Below are positions 28,852 to 36,195 of a stretch of DNA of 64,000 bases, one piece after another (position 1 is the first letter of the stretch; every line of letters starts with the position of its first letter). This DNA is from CAVOOW01 sp963697675 (lineage in GTDB: Bacteria; Actinomycetota; Actinomycetes; JACCUZ01): assembly GCA_963697675.1 (NCBI GenBank), contig CAVOOW010000008.1, forward strand, positions 223,242 to 287,241, read 5' to 3'. Under the pieces are notes generated by a model, which saw only the letters and a program-made list of their open reading frames with translations, ran no database searches and had not been told where the DNA came from. A program made the translations under genes and the position numbers.

Positions 28852-29335
28852 CTACCAGCCGGTCTCGACCCCGGTTACCTGGAAGTTCTTGTCGAGCTTC
28901 ACGGTGGCCTCGGTGCCGTCTGCCTTGGTGATGTGCGCTTCGTAGGTGGCGCCATCTGCATCTGCATCTGTCTCCACCCGGACGATTGTGCTGCCCGGCA
29001 CCTTTGCCAGTGCGGCGGCCTCGACCTTTGCCGCCGCGGCGCCGGTGAGCGTGGTTTCGTCGTGCCCTCGCCCGCCCGGACCGTGCTCGCCCGCACCGCC
29101 TTGACTGCCCGTCTCGACGCCGGTCACCGCGAACTTCGCGTTCAGCTTGACGGTCACGTGGCTACCGTCCGACTTCGTGAGTGCGCCTCGTACACCGCCC
29201 CGTCGGCATCGTTCTCCAGCCGGTCCACCGCGGGCGCCTGGCACCTTTGCCAGCGCAGCAGCCTTCACCTTCGCAGCCGTGGTCCCGTTCAGTGCGGTCT
29301 CGTGATGATCGCCACCCAGCCCGTGCTCGCCTGAC
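28852..29335 (-). pseudogene. PepSY-repeat protein, 5'-truncated and frameshifted
   Basis: Two tandem PepSY-like repeats are visible. The second is intact (TGAAAAKVEAAALAKVPG, then VRVETDADADGATYEAH, ITKADGTEATVKLD and FQVTGVETG). The first matches it closely (TAAKVKAAALAKVPGA, then VDRLENDADGAVYEAH, TKSDGSHVTVKLNA and FAVTGVETG) but switches frame twice. Gly/His-rich spacers precede each repeat. No signal peptide or start codon is left: homology stops at about 29335, where sequence of an unrelated ligase begins on the other strand. PepSY domains are thought to inhibit or bind secreted peptidases. Confidence 0.7.
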
Positions 29336-29339
29336 TCGG

Positions 29340-29528
29340 TGTGCCGCGGTGGTCCTCAAGCCGGGCGCCGGCATCAGCGCCGAGGAACTGCGAGACCACG
29401 CCAAGGGCCAGGTGGCCGCCTACAAGTACCCGCGCCACGTATGGATCGTCGACGCCCTCCCCAAGGGCCCGACCGGCAAGATCCAAAAGCGGGACATCGT
29501 CATTCCGGCCGACCTGGCGGTCCGGTGA
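29340..29528 (+). pseudogene. C-terminal tail of an AMP-forming acyl-CoA synthetase/ligase
   Basis: About 60 residues only, but diagnostic. AAVVLKPGAGISAEELRDHA is followed by the AMP-ligase C-terminal hinge segment containing KYPRHVWIVDALPKGPTGKI, with the catalytic Lys of the adenylation half-reaction in TGKIQKRDI. The rest of the enzyme (roughly 450 residues) is absent upstream, where a PepSY fragment lies on the other strand. The stop overlaps the start of the adenylate-kinase fragment as GTGA, so the two fragments came in as one piece of an older operon. Confidence 0.8.
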
Positions 29529-29985
29529 GGATGCTGCTGCTCGCTCCCCCGGGCGCCGGCAAGGGAACGCAAGGCGAGCGACTGGCAGCCAGGTTCGGGA
29601 TGCGACACATCGCCGCCGGTGACCTGCTGCGAGCCGAGGCGCAGGCGGACACTCCCGCAGGTCGCGAGATAGCGGCCTACCAGGCCCGCGGTGACCGCGT
29701 GCCCGACCAGATCGTTCTCGAGGCGCTGAGTCCGGCCGTCGTCGAGGCGGCCGCCGGTGGCGGGTTCATCCTGGACGGGTTCCCCCGAACCCTGCCGCAG
29801 GCCACCGCCGCGGCCGAGCTCGCGGCGCGGCTAAGCGTGACGCTAGACGGTGCGGTCTACCTGCACGCGCCGGAGGAGGTGCTCACCCGCCGCCTTCTGA
29901 ACCGCGCGTGCGAGGCGGGCCGCGCCGACGACGTGGCTGACGTAATCCAGCACCGGCTCCGGGTGTTCATCGAGACCCCTGCTAA
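29525..29985 (+). pseudogene. adenylate kinase, 3'-truncated
   Basis: The N-terminal 150 residues are normal adenylate kinase: P-loop APPGAGKGTQ, AMP-binding IAAGDLLRAE and GGFILDGFPRTLPQA, and a short-lid version (RACEAGRADDVADVIQHRLRVF). Homology ends at about 29980, some 35-40 residues before the expected end, and the open frame continues through the antisense of the neighbouring MFS gene. The last helices and the adenine-binding strand are gone, so activity is doubtful. It is presumably a redundant copy, and the essential adk is elsewhere. Confidence 0.78.
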
Positions 29986-30001
29986 CGCCACTCTTCGTCT
30001 G

Positions 30002-31240
30002 TTATGTCGTTCCTTCGGGGTTTTGCCCGCGCGCGAGGAACGCCCCCGCACCGGCGACCCCCAAGCCGACGAGGATGGCGAAGCCCAGCACGGTGTCGGG
30101 CGCGCTGGCACCTGCGTTCAATGCAATTCCCGCTCCGACGACGGGGACGGAGAGCCCTACAAAGAGCGCGATGAGCAGCGCCGACGTCATCGCAACCCGA
30201 TCTTCAGGGGCGCTCGCTTCGAGGACAATCCCCGTGGTTCCTTTGAAGACCGCGCCCGCTCCCGCGCCGATCAGCGCGCCCGCGATCAGGAACATCGCCA
30301 GGCTCGGCGTCGAGAGGCGCACTGAGACCACGAGCAGGGTGAGACCCACGAGCATGAAGAGTGTGCCGAGCGCAAGCACTCTTGACGCCCGCCACGTGCC
30401 GGTCGCCAGCTGCGACACCACCCCGGCGGAGAACACCAAGAACAGTGTTGCACCGGACAGCGCATGTGAGGGATGGCGCAGCGTGGTGGCCAGGAACAGC
30501 CCGGAGAGCCCTGCGAACAGACCGTTTGCAGCGAACGCTGCCAGCGTTGCGGCCGCTGCCGGAACTGGAAGTCGGGCAGACGGTCGTTTTCGCGTTGGTT
30601 GCGCACCGGATCCCTTTCTGGGAGGTGGAGCGCCGGTTTCAGGTGCAGTGGTCAGGCCCATCAGGGTGACTGCTCCCACCGCAGCGAAGATCACGTAGGA
30701 AAGAGTCAGGGGCCACGGCGCCCACTGCGCAAGGCAACCAGAAATCAACGGACCCAACCCAAGTGCGCCCACGTTCACCGAGGTGCCTATGGTCCGGGCC
30801 CGGACCACTGACGCCTTCGGATCGGATCGCAGCCGCAATTCGATGAGGTACACGATTGATGTACCCGCTGCTAGCCCGACCGCCACACCCGTGAGCAGGC
30901 GCCCGATCAGAAGTCCGGGCAGGTCCTTCCACGCGGCAAGCAACGTGGCCGCGACCATCATCGTGGCCACGGAGCTCAGCATCACTCCGCGGCGCCCAAT
31001 GCGCGCTGCTAGAACGTGCACCTTGAGCAGGGTGACGATTGTGCTGGCTGCCCAGATCGCGTAGACGATGGTGATCGTGAACGCGGACAGGTCGTCGCGC
31101 GTTCGGTACAGGCCGTAGAGCGGGCTGGGCAAGGTGGCGAACGCCATGACGATCAGGAAGGCGAACGCAACCGTCCAGAACCCGGACCTACGCGCACTTC
31201 GTTGAACCGCTGGTGGGGCGGACTTGTCAACGCTGGACAT
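30002..31240 (-). CDS. MFS transporter, 12-helix type
   Basis: A 412-residue membrane protein with about 12 hydrophobic segments. It has a degenerate MFS loop-2/3 motif (ARIGRRGVML), the helix-4 to helix-5 region LLTGVAVGLAAGTSIVYLIEL, and a basic Pro-rich central loop (PPPRKGSGAQPTRKRP) between the six-helix halves. GGGAGAG precedes the ATG. It follows the SDR gene by 30 bases and is the third gene of the hydrolase-SDR-MFS operon. Export or uptake of the pathway compound is likely; the substrate is unknown. Confidence 0.8.
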   Translation of the reverse strand: MSSVDKSAPPAVQRSARRSGFWTVAFAFLIVMAFATLPSPLYGLYRTRDDLSAFTITIVYAIWAASTIVTLLKVHVLAARIGRRGVMLSSVATMMVAATLLAAWKDLPGLLIGRLLTGVAVGLAAGTSIVYLIELRLRSDPKASVVRARTIGTSVNVGALGLGPLISGCLAQWAPWPLTLSYVIFAAVGAVTLMGLTTAPETGAPPPRKGSGAQPTRKRPSARLPVPAAAATLAAFAANGLFAGLSGLFLATTLRHPSHALSGATLFLVFSAGVVSQLATGTWRASRVLALGTLFMLVGLTLLVVSVRLSTPSLAMFLIAGALIGAGAGAVFKGTTGIVLEASAPEDRVAMTSALLIALFVGLSVPVVGAGIALNAGASAPDTVLGFAILVGLGVAGAGAFLARGQNPEGTT

Positions 31241-31270
31241 CGAGCTCTCCCCTCGGCTGTGCGGCAGGTG

Positions 31271-32032
31271 CTACCAGACCCGCATTCCGCCATCGATCAC
31301 GAGGTCGATGCCCGTCACATAGGAACTCTCCTCGGAGGCGAGGAAGAGTGCAGCGTTGGCCACGTCCTCGGGCTGGCCGACCCGGCCCAGTAGCGTTCTG
31401 TCGCGCATCGTGCGACTGAACTGGTCGTCCTGGAGCTCCCCGCGGGTCGAGTTGCTTTCGATTATCCCCGGTGAGATCGAGTTGACCCGGATCCCGTGCG
31501 GGCTTCCCTCCATCGCGAGTTGGCGCGTCATCCCGAGGATGGCGGCCTTGTTGGTGGTGTGAGCCAGCGACGGCAGCAGTTTGAAACTGAGGGATCCGTT
31601 CAGCGAGGCCATGTTGACGACCACACCGTGCGTGGCCGTCAGGTGCGGCCAGGCGGCACGGGTCAGGTACAGCACGAGGTCTACTTCGTCTCGACGTGCG
31701 GCGTCCCAATCGTCGTCGGTGACGTCTTCAAGCCAGCTGAAGTGGGTCCTCGCTGCGAGGTTGAACAACACGTCCACACGGCCGAACTCGCTCAACGCCA
31801 AGTCCACGAGCTTTGCGCAATCGCTGGGATCAACGAGACGGCACGATTGCAGCGACACCATCTCACCACCTGATGCGCGGACCATCTCGACGGTGTCCTC
31901 GGCCGGCTCGACCACGACGTCGCAACCGACGACCTTGGCTCCCTCTCGGGCGAAAGCCAGGGCGGTGGCGCGCCCCATGCTCCCGCCCGTGCCCGTGACG
32001 ATGCAGACCTTTCCCGCCAGCCGGCCGGACAA
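31271..32032 (-). CDS. SDR-family oxidoreductase with His in place of the catalytic Tyr
   Basis: A 253-residue Rossmann enzyme. The nucleotide-binding motif is the variant TGTGGSMGRA, NAA is present (FNLAART), and the active-site Ser is in VNMASLNGSL. At the usual YxxxK position the sequence reads AHTTNKAA, so Tyr is replaced by His while Lys is kept. C-terminal IRVNSISPGIIES and IDLVIDGGMRVW are standard. The start is a TTG at 32032, one base after the stop of the upstream hydrolase and behind its GGGAGC; no ATG lies near the beginning of homology. Second gene of a three-gene operon. Confidence 0.82.
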   Translation of the reverse strand: MSGRLAGKVCIVTGTGGSMGRATALAFAREGAKVVGCDVVVEPAEDTVEMVRASGGEMVSLQSCRLVDPSDCAKLVDLALSEFGRVDVLFNLAARTHFSWLEDVTDDDWDAARRDEVDLVLYLTRAAWPHLTATHGVVVNMASLNGSLSFKLLPSLAHTTNKAAILGMTRQLAMEGSPHGIRVNSISPGIIESNSTRGELQDDQFSRTMRDRTLLGRVGQPEDVANAALFLASEESSYVTGIDLVIDGGMRVW

Positions 32033-32033
32033 C

Positions 32034-32693
32034 TCAGCTCCCGTTGTGCGCTGCTGCGGCGACCTTCTCCGGATGGGCGACACCCACGTCGTTGGTGTGC
32101 AGCGGAACCTCGCTGAAGTACCAGTAGATGACATCGAGGGCCGGCGCTCTAAGTGAGGACGCCCAGTCGCGAAACAACTCGGTGGTGACCGCGAGTGCCG
32201 TCGTCGGGACTGCTCCGGCGTGCGCGAGCCGGTCGATGGCGGTGCGGTGGGCGGTTTGTGAGCGGCCACCCACCGCGTCGGTTACGTACATGACGTCGTA
32301 ACCGGCCTTCAGCGCCTCGATCGACGCGAATGTCAGACAGATCTCGGTGTGGAGTCCGGCGATGATCAGCCGGTCGCGCCCCGTAGCCTGGATCGCGTCT
32401 CGAAATGCTTTGTCCTCGAACGCGTTCATCGACGCGCGATCGATCGCTTCGATGCCTTCTAGCTCGGCCTGAATTGACGGAAGCGTGGGCCCGTTGAAAC
32501 CGAACCCGACACCTACCGTCGACAGGACGATCGGCACCTTGAACGCTTTGGCCGTCTTGGCCAGCAGCCGAACATGCAGCTCGACGAGGTCGGCGTCGGT
32601 CTCCGACCGGATGACCTCGAACATCTCATTCTGGTAGTCGATCAGCACGAGCGCGCAGTCCTCGTACGTCCAGACACCTAGGTCATTGTTCAT
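32034..32693 (-). CDS. isochorismatase-like cysteine hydrolase (YcaC type)
   Basis: A 219-residue hydrolase. The triad Asp is in ALVLIDYQNEMF, a Lys lies in the following helical region (AKTAKAFKVPIVLST), and the nucleophile Cys is in AGLHTEICLTF. TDAVGGRS and HRTAIDRLAHAGA are typical of YcaC-like members. These enzymes hydrolyse amides, ureas or vinyl ethers. Upstream are GGGAGAAGGA and, 72 bases (centre) before the ATG, a perfect 17-bp dyad shared with other operons in this region. First gene of the hydrolase-SDR-MFS operon. Confidence 0.85.
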   Translation of the reverse strand: MNNDLGVWTYEDCALVLIDYQNEMFEVIRSETDADLVELHVRLLAKTAKAFKVPIVLSTVGVGFGFNGPTLPSIQAELEGIEAIDRASMNAFEDKAFRDAIQATGRDRLIIAGLHTEICLTFASIEALKAGYDVMYVTDAVGGRSQTAHRTAIDRLAHAGAVPTTALAVTTELFRDWASSLRAPALDVIYWYFSEVPLHTNDVGVAHPEKVAAAAHNGS

Positions 32694-32756
32694 CGTCCTT
32701 CTCCCGGGGTCGACAGCTCTGCGGTGAATCGTCGCCAGCGCGTGGGTGATGCGGCA

Positions 32757-32773
32757 TCACCAGATCCTGGTGA
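32757..32773. promoter_or_regulatory. 17-bp dyad operator, TCACC-N7-GGTGA type
   Basis: TCACCAGATCCTGGTGA, with arms TCACCAG/CTGGTGA (8 bp if the flanking A and T are counted). It is centred 72 bases before the ATG of the cysteine-hydrolase operon. The same dyad occurs before the metallo-beta-lactamase operon (42887) and, in weaker form, before two genes at 39 kb. It lies in the 150-base gap between the hydrolase and the 3' end of the LAL regulator. Confidence 0.65.
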
Positions 32774-32839
32774 TTCACGTGGTCCGCCTTAGCGAGGCAG
32801 GACAGCCGCTGCAGGTGCGTAGGAGAGTTCGGGTGAGAG

Positions 32840-35611
32840 CTAGAACGTGCGTTGTGCGAGTTGTGTGCGTGACCTCACGCCCAGCTTGCGGAACGCTTTG
32901 CGTAGGTGGTACTCGACAGTGCTCGGGCTGATGAAGAGCTGTGCTGCGATCTCGCGGTTGGTATTTCCCAGCCCCGCGAGGCGCGCGACGTGCGCCTCCT
33001 GCGGAGTGAGCTGGTCGGTCCTCGGCTGTGTCCTTTTGAGGGCGTGCTCCCCGGTGGCCTCGACTTCGACCCGCGCACGCTCAGCAAATGCCTCCATTCC
33101 GAGCCCAGCGAACAGGTCGTGTGCAATCCGCAGCTCGTTTCGAGCGTCCATGCGGCGGTGTTGGCGTCGAAGCCACTCGCCGTAGAGCAGGTGGGCACGC
33201 GCGGCCTCGGGACGAAGTCGCGTGCGGCCAAGTCGTTCGATCGCTTCGCGGTACCACGATTCGGCCGGGTCACCGTCAGTCAACAACGCACGAGACCGGG
33301 CCGCGATCCCGAGCGCCCAGTCGGTGCGGGCGACATCGGCGTCCGCCGTGAGTCGCTCGAGCGCACTGTCAGCGCGTCGCGGCTCCCTGTTCCTGCTGGC
33401 CGCCTCGATCAGCTCGGCCAGCGCCCAGCTGGAAACGAAGAGCTCCGGTGTCCCGTCGCTCGCCCGCTCGGCAGCAGCAAGCGCCTCGCCGTACCGCCCG
33501 AGTCCGTTGAACAAGATCGCCTTCATGAACTCACCCCACTGCACGGCAAAGCCCTGACCCACAGCTGCAGCCTCGTTGATCGCCGAGTCGAGCGTCGTTA
33601 GCCCGTCAGCCTCCCGACCCTGAAGAGCCACGAGCAACATCGCCGCGTACGGCGCGAGGCGGGTTCCCGTCGCCTCGACGATCGCATCGGCCTCCGCTGT
33701 CGCCTCCGCGGCCTTGGCGAACTCGCCGGACCACGCGTCGATGACCGCGCCGGTAATCAGCCCCATCGGTACGCGAGCGAGTGCTCCCGCATCGCGCGCA
33801 AGCCCGAGCTGTCGCGCATTGACTGCGCGCCAGCTCTCGGCGTCCCAGAGAACATAGGACGGTATCGGGGGCAACGCCGTCCACCGGAAGCTGTTCTCGG
33901 CCGGAATCTCCGCGGTCGCGAAGGCGGCTGTTGCGGCCCTGAGTGCGGACGCCGCTGCGGACCGCCCCTCGGTGATCAGCAGCGCCAGTGCGTCCAACAG
34001 CAGATCGAATGGTTGCGTCGGATGCGTTGAGGGCGGTGCTGACCTCGCCGCGCGCGAGACCTCCAGAAGTCCACCCGCAGTGGCCAGACTTCCGGCGAAC
34101 CACGCCGCACCCCACGCATCCAGGTAGGTCTCGCGCGCAAGGTCCGCATCGAATCGCTCGAGTCGCCTTGCAGCACCGAGAAGAAGAGGTGGCGCGTCGC
34201 TGCCGATGTTGGACGAGAACGCGACCTGTCCGCGGAGCAGCTCCCCCTGGGCCTGCTGCAGCTCGTTGGAAAAACCTCCCTCGGCAATGAGAAGGAGCCT
34301 GAGCGCTTCGTCGAAGGCGCCGGCGTACAGGTTCGCCCGCGCGGCGGCCAGGGCCCGGTCCACCCTTCGCACGGGGTCACCTGTCAGCGCGACAGATCGC
34401 GTCAGGAACGCCGCTGCGGCGGCCAGACCACCCCGCGCCTGCGCACGACCCGCGGAAAGTTCCAGCTCAGAGGCAACTCCCTCATCCGGTAAGGACGCTG
34501 CAGCGGCAAGGTGCCACGCACGGCGATCCGGGTCTGCCGCCCGGTCCGTGACCTCTGCCAGGGCCAGGTGGACAGCACGCCGTTGCTCGATCGGAGCCGC
34601 CCCGTACACCGCTGAGCGCACCAGGGGGTGGTGGAACGTGACTTGCTCTCCGAGGCTGAGCAGACCGTCGATCTCGCTGGTGGTCGCGGCCTGCGCCGAA
34701 ATTCCGAGCTTTCCCGCAGCCCTACCCAATAGCAGCGGGTCTCCGACCGGCTCCGCCGCCGCCACCAACAGCAGCAGGCGCGTGTCCTCGGAGAGACCGT
34801 CCAGCCGCCGTATGAAGGTCTCCTCGATGCTGGTGGCCAGGGGCACCGCTGCCGGCACTCCAAACCCGCCCGCCAACTCAGTTGGCGTCATACCTCTCGG
34901 CAGCTCCAGCAGCGCGAGTGGATTCCCACGGGTCTCGCGGACGATCCTGTCGAGCACGGGCTGATCGAGCCGGGCTGGCAAGACGGACTCCAGCAACGCC
35001 CGTGCCTCACGAGGTCGCAACGGACCAACGTGCAGCGCTGGAAGGCCCCCGAGAGCGTCGTCGACCTGCCGCGCGGCGAACAGAAGGGCGATCTTCTCCG
35101 CTAGTACGCGACGAGCGGCGAACACAAGCGCCCGGCTCGACGCATGGTCGAGCCAATGGGCGTCGTCAACAACAGCCAAGAGCGGGCGGTCCTCGGCAGC
35201 CTCGGACAATAGGCCGAGAACCGCGAGGCCGACCAGGAAGGCATTCGGCGCAGGCCCGGTGATGAGTCCGAACGCGACGCCAAGGGCTTCGCTCTGGGGC
35301 TGCGGGAGGCGATCCACGCGGTCGAGGAACGGCGTGCACAGCTGCGCAACAGCCGCGAACGGGAGCTCCATCTCTGCTTGGACGCCGGACGTCCGGGCGA
35401 TCCGAAACTCCCGCGCGGAATCAACCGCGTATTCGAGCAGTGACGTCTTGCCGATGCCCGCTTCGCCCTGCACCACCAACACCCGGCCGCGCCCGTCGGG
35501 CACCTCGGCAAGAAGCCGGTTGATGACCGCGCGCTCGCGTTCCCGACCGAGCAACTGCCCTCCTGATGGGAGAACCGGTGGCGACAATTCGCCCCACTTC
35601 AGGTCGAGCAT
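32840..35611 (-). CDS. LAL-type LuxR regulator with AAA ATPase domain
   Basis: About 923 residues. The start reads QLLGRERERAVINRLL, Walker A is GEAGIGKTS and Walker B LLAVVDDAHWLD. These are followed by a winged-helix/STAND-like region (TRGNPLALLELPRGM), about 500 residues of TPR-like helices, and a C-terminal HTH with LTPQEAHVARLAGLG then SPSTVEYHLRKAFRKLGV. The start is uncertain: Met at 35611 places the P-loop where LALs usually have it, while Met 35674 or TTG 35770 are longer alternatives. It is back to back with another large LuxR protein, and the operons on both sides carry the 17-bp dyad, making it the prime candidate for the cognate activator. Confidence 0.85.
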   Translation of the reverse strand: MLDLKWGELSPPVLPSGGQLLGRERERAVINRLLAEVPDGRGRVLVVQGEAGIGKTSLLEYAVDSAREFRIARTSGVQAEMELPFAAVAQLCTPFLDRVDRLPQPQSEALGVAFGLITGPAPNAFLVGLAVLGLLSEAAEDRPLLAVVDDAHWLDHASSRALVFAARRVLAEKIALLFAARQVDDALGGLPALHVGPLRPREARALLESVLPARLDQPVLDRIVRETRGNPLALLELPRGMTPTELAGGFGVPAAVPLATSIEETFIRRLDGLSEDTRLLLLVAAAEPVGDPLLLGRAAGKLGISAQAATTSEIDGLLSLGEQVTFHHPLVRSAVYGAAPIEQRRAVHLALAEVTDRAADPDRRAWHLAAAASLPDEGVASELELSAGRAQARGGLAAAAAFLTRSVALTGDPVRRVDRALAAARANLYAGAFDEALRLLLIAEGGFSNELQQAQGELLRGQVAFSSNIGSDAPPLLLGAARRLERFDADLARETYLDAWGAAWFAGSLATAGGLLEVSRAARSAPPSTHPTQPFDLLLDALALLITEGRSAAASALRAATAAFATAEIPAENSFRWTALPPIPSYVLWDAESWRAVNARQLGLARDAGALARVPMGLITGAVIDAWSGEFAKAAEATAEADAIVEATGTRLAPYAAMLLVALQGREADGLTTLDSAINEAAAVGQGFAVQWGEFMKAILFNGLGRYGEALAAAERASDGTPELFVSSWALAELIEAASRNREPRRADSALERLTADADVARTDWALGIAARSRALLTDGDPAESWYREAIERLGRTRLRPEAARAHLLYGEWLRRQHRRMDARNELRIAHDLFAGLGMEAFAERARVEVEATGEHALKRTQPRTDQLTPQEAHVARLAGLGNTNREIAAQLFISPSTVEYHLRKAFRKLGVRSRTQLAQRTF

Positions 35612-36033
35612 GACTGAGGACGAGGGGTCACGACTAAGGAAATCAAGGACTCGAACCCATGGCGGCAGTGCCATGCTGGCGAGCTCGTGGACAAAGTGCG
35701 ACGTAGCGAGCACCTGGACCGTGCGCCCGACCCTGCTCGGGCGCTTGGCCGGCAGGAAGCGCCGCCTCAATGCCGCACCTTATGGAGACCCAATGCTGCC
35801 GGCTGGCAGCGCATGCCGACCTTTGAGGCGCCTCAGCGGACCACGGCACCTGCGATGGCCGACCTGTCTGCTCGCCCGGGCGTCAATTGCTTAACCCGGC
35901 TGGCGGCGGGCGGTCCCTCTGCGCAGGACAAACGGAGTCTCACGGGATACTTGGGACATATGCTTGCGCAAGCAAGGGGTATGCTTCGCTGCAGCAATCT
36001 CGCGGCAGCCGACTCCGAGATAGAGAAGTGCTG

Positions 36034-36195
36034 ATGAGCAACGAGCAGCAGCTCCAGCTGAGTAACCTCCTGCGACCGGCCGCGCTCGAGCCCGCTGCCG
36101 AGCGCCTCGAATGCAGCGGTCAGATTCATAGCCCGGATTTCGGAGATCGCGGACCTCGCGCCCGCGCAACTCGAGTTGCTCGCACATGTCGATGA
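36034..36195 (+). pseudogene. short fragment resembling the N-terminus of the alpha/beta hydrolase at 39.35 kb
   Basis: ATG behind GAGAAG opens a frame starting MSNEQQLQLSNLLRPAALE. It resembles the start of the hydrolase at 39352 (MSKDQQLQLDAILRQGG). After about 24 residues the resemblance ends. A neighbouring frame then reads plausibly as protein (RFIARISEIADLAPAQLELL), so the piece may be a small gene with an indel or the left-over 5' end of a duplicated hydrolase. Its 3' end overlaps the start of the MalT-like regulator. Confidence 0.35.
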
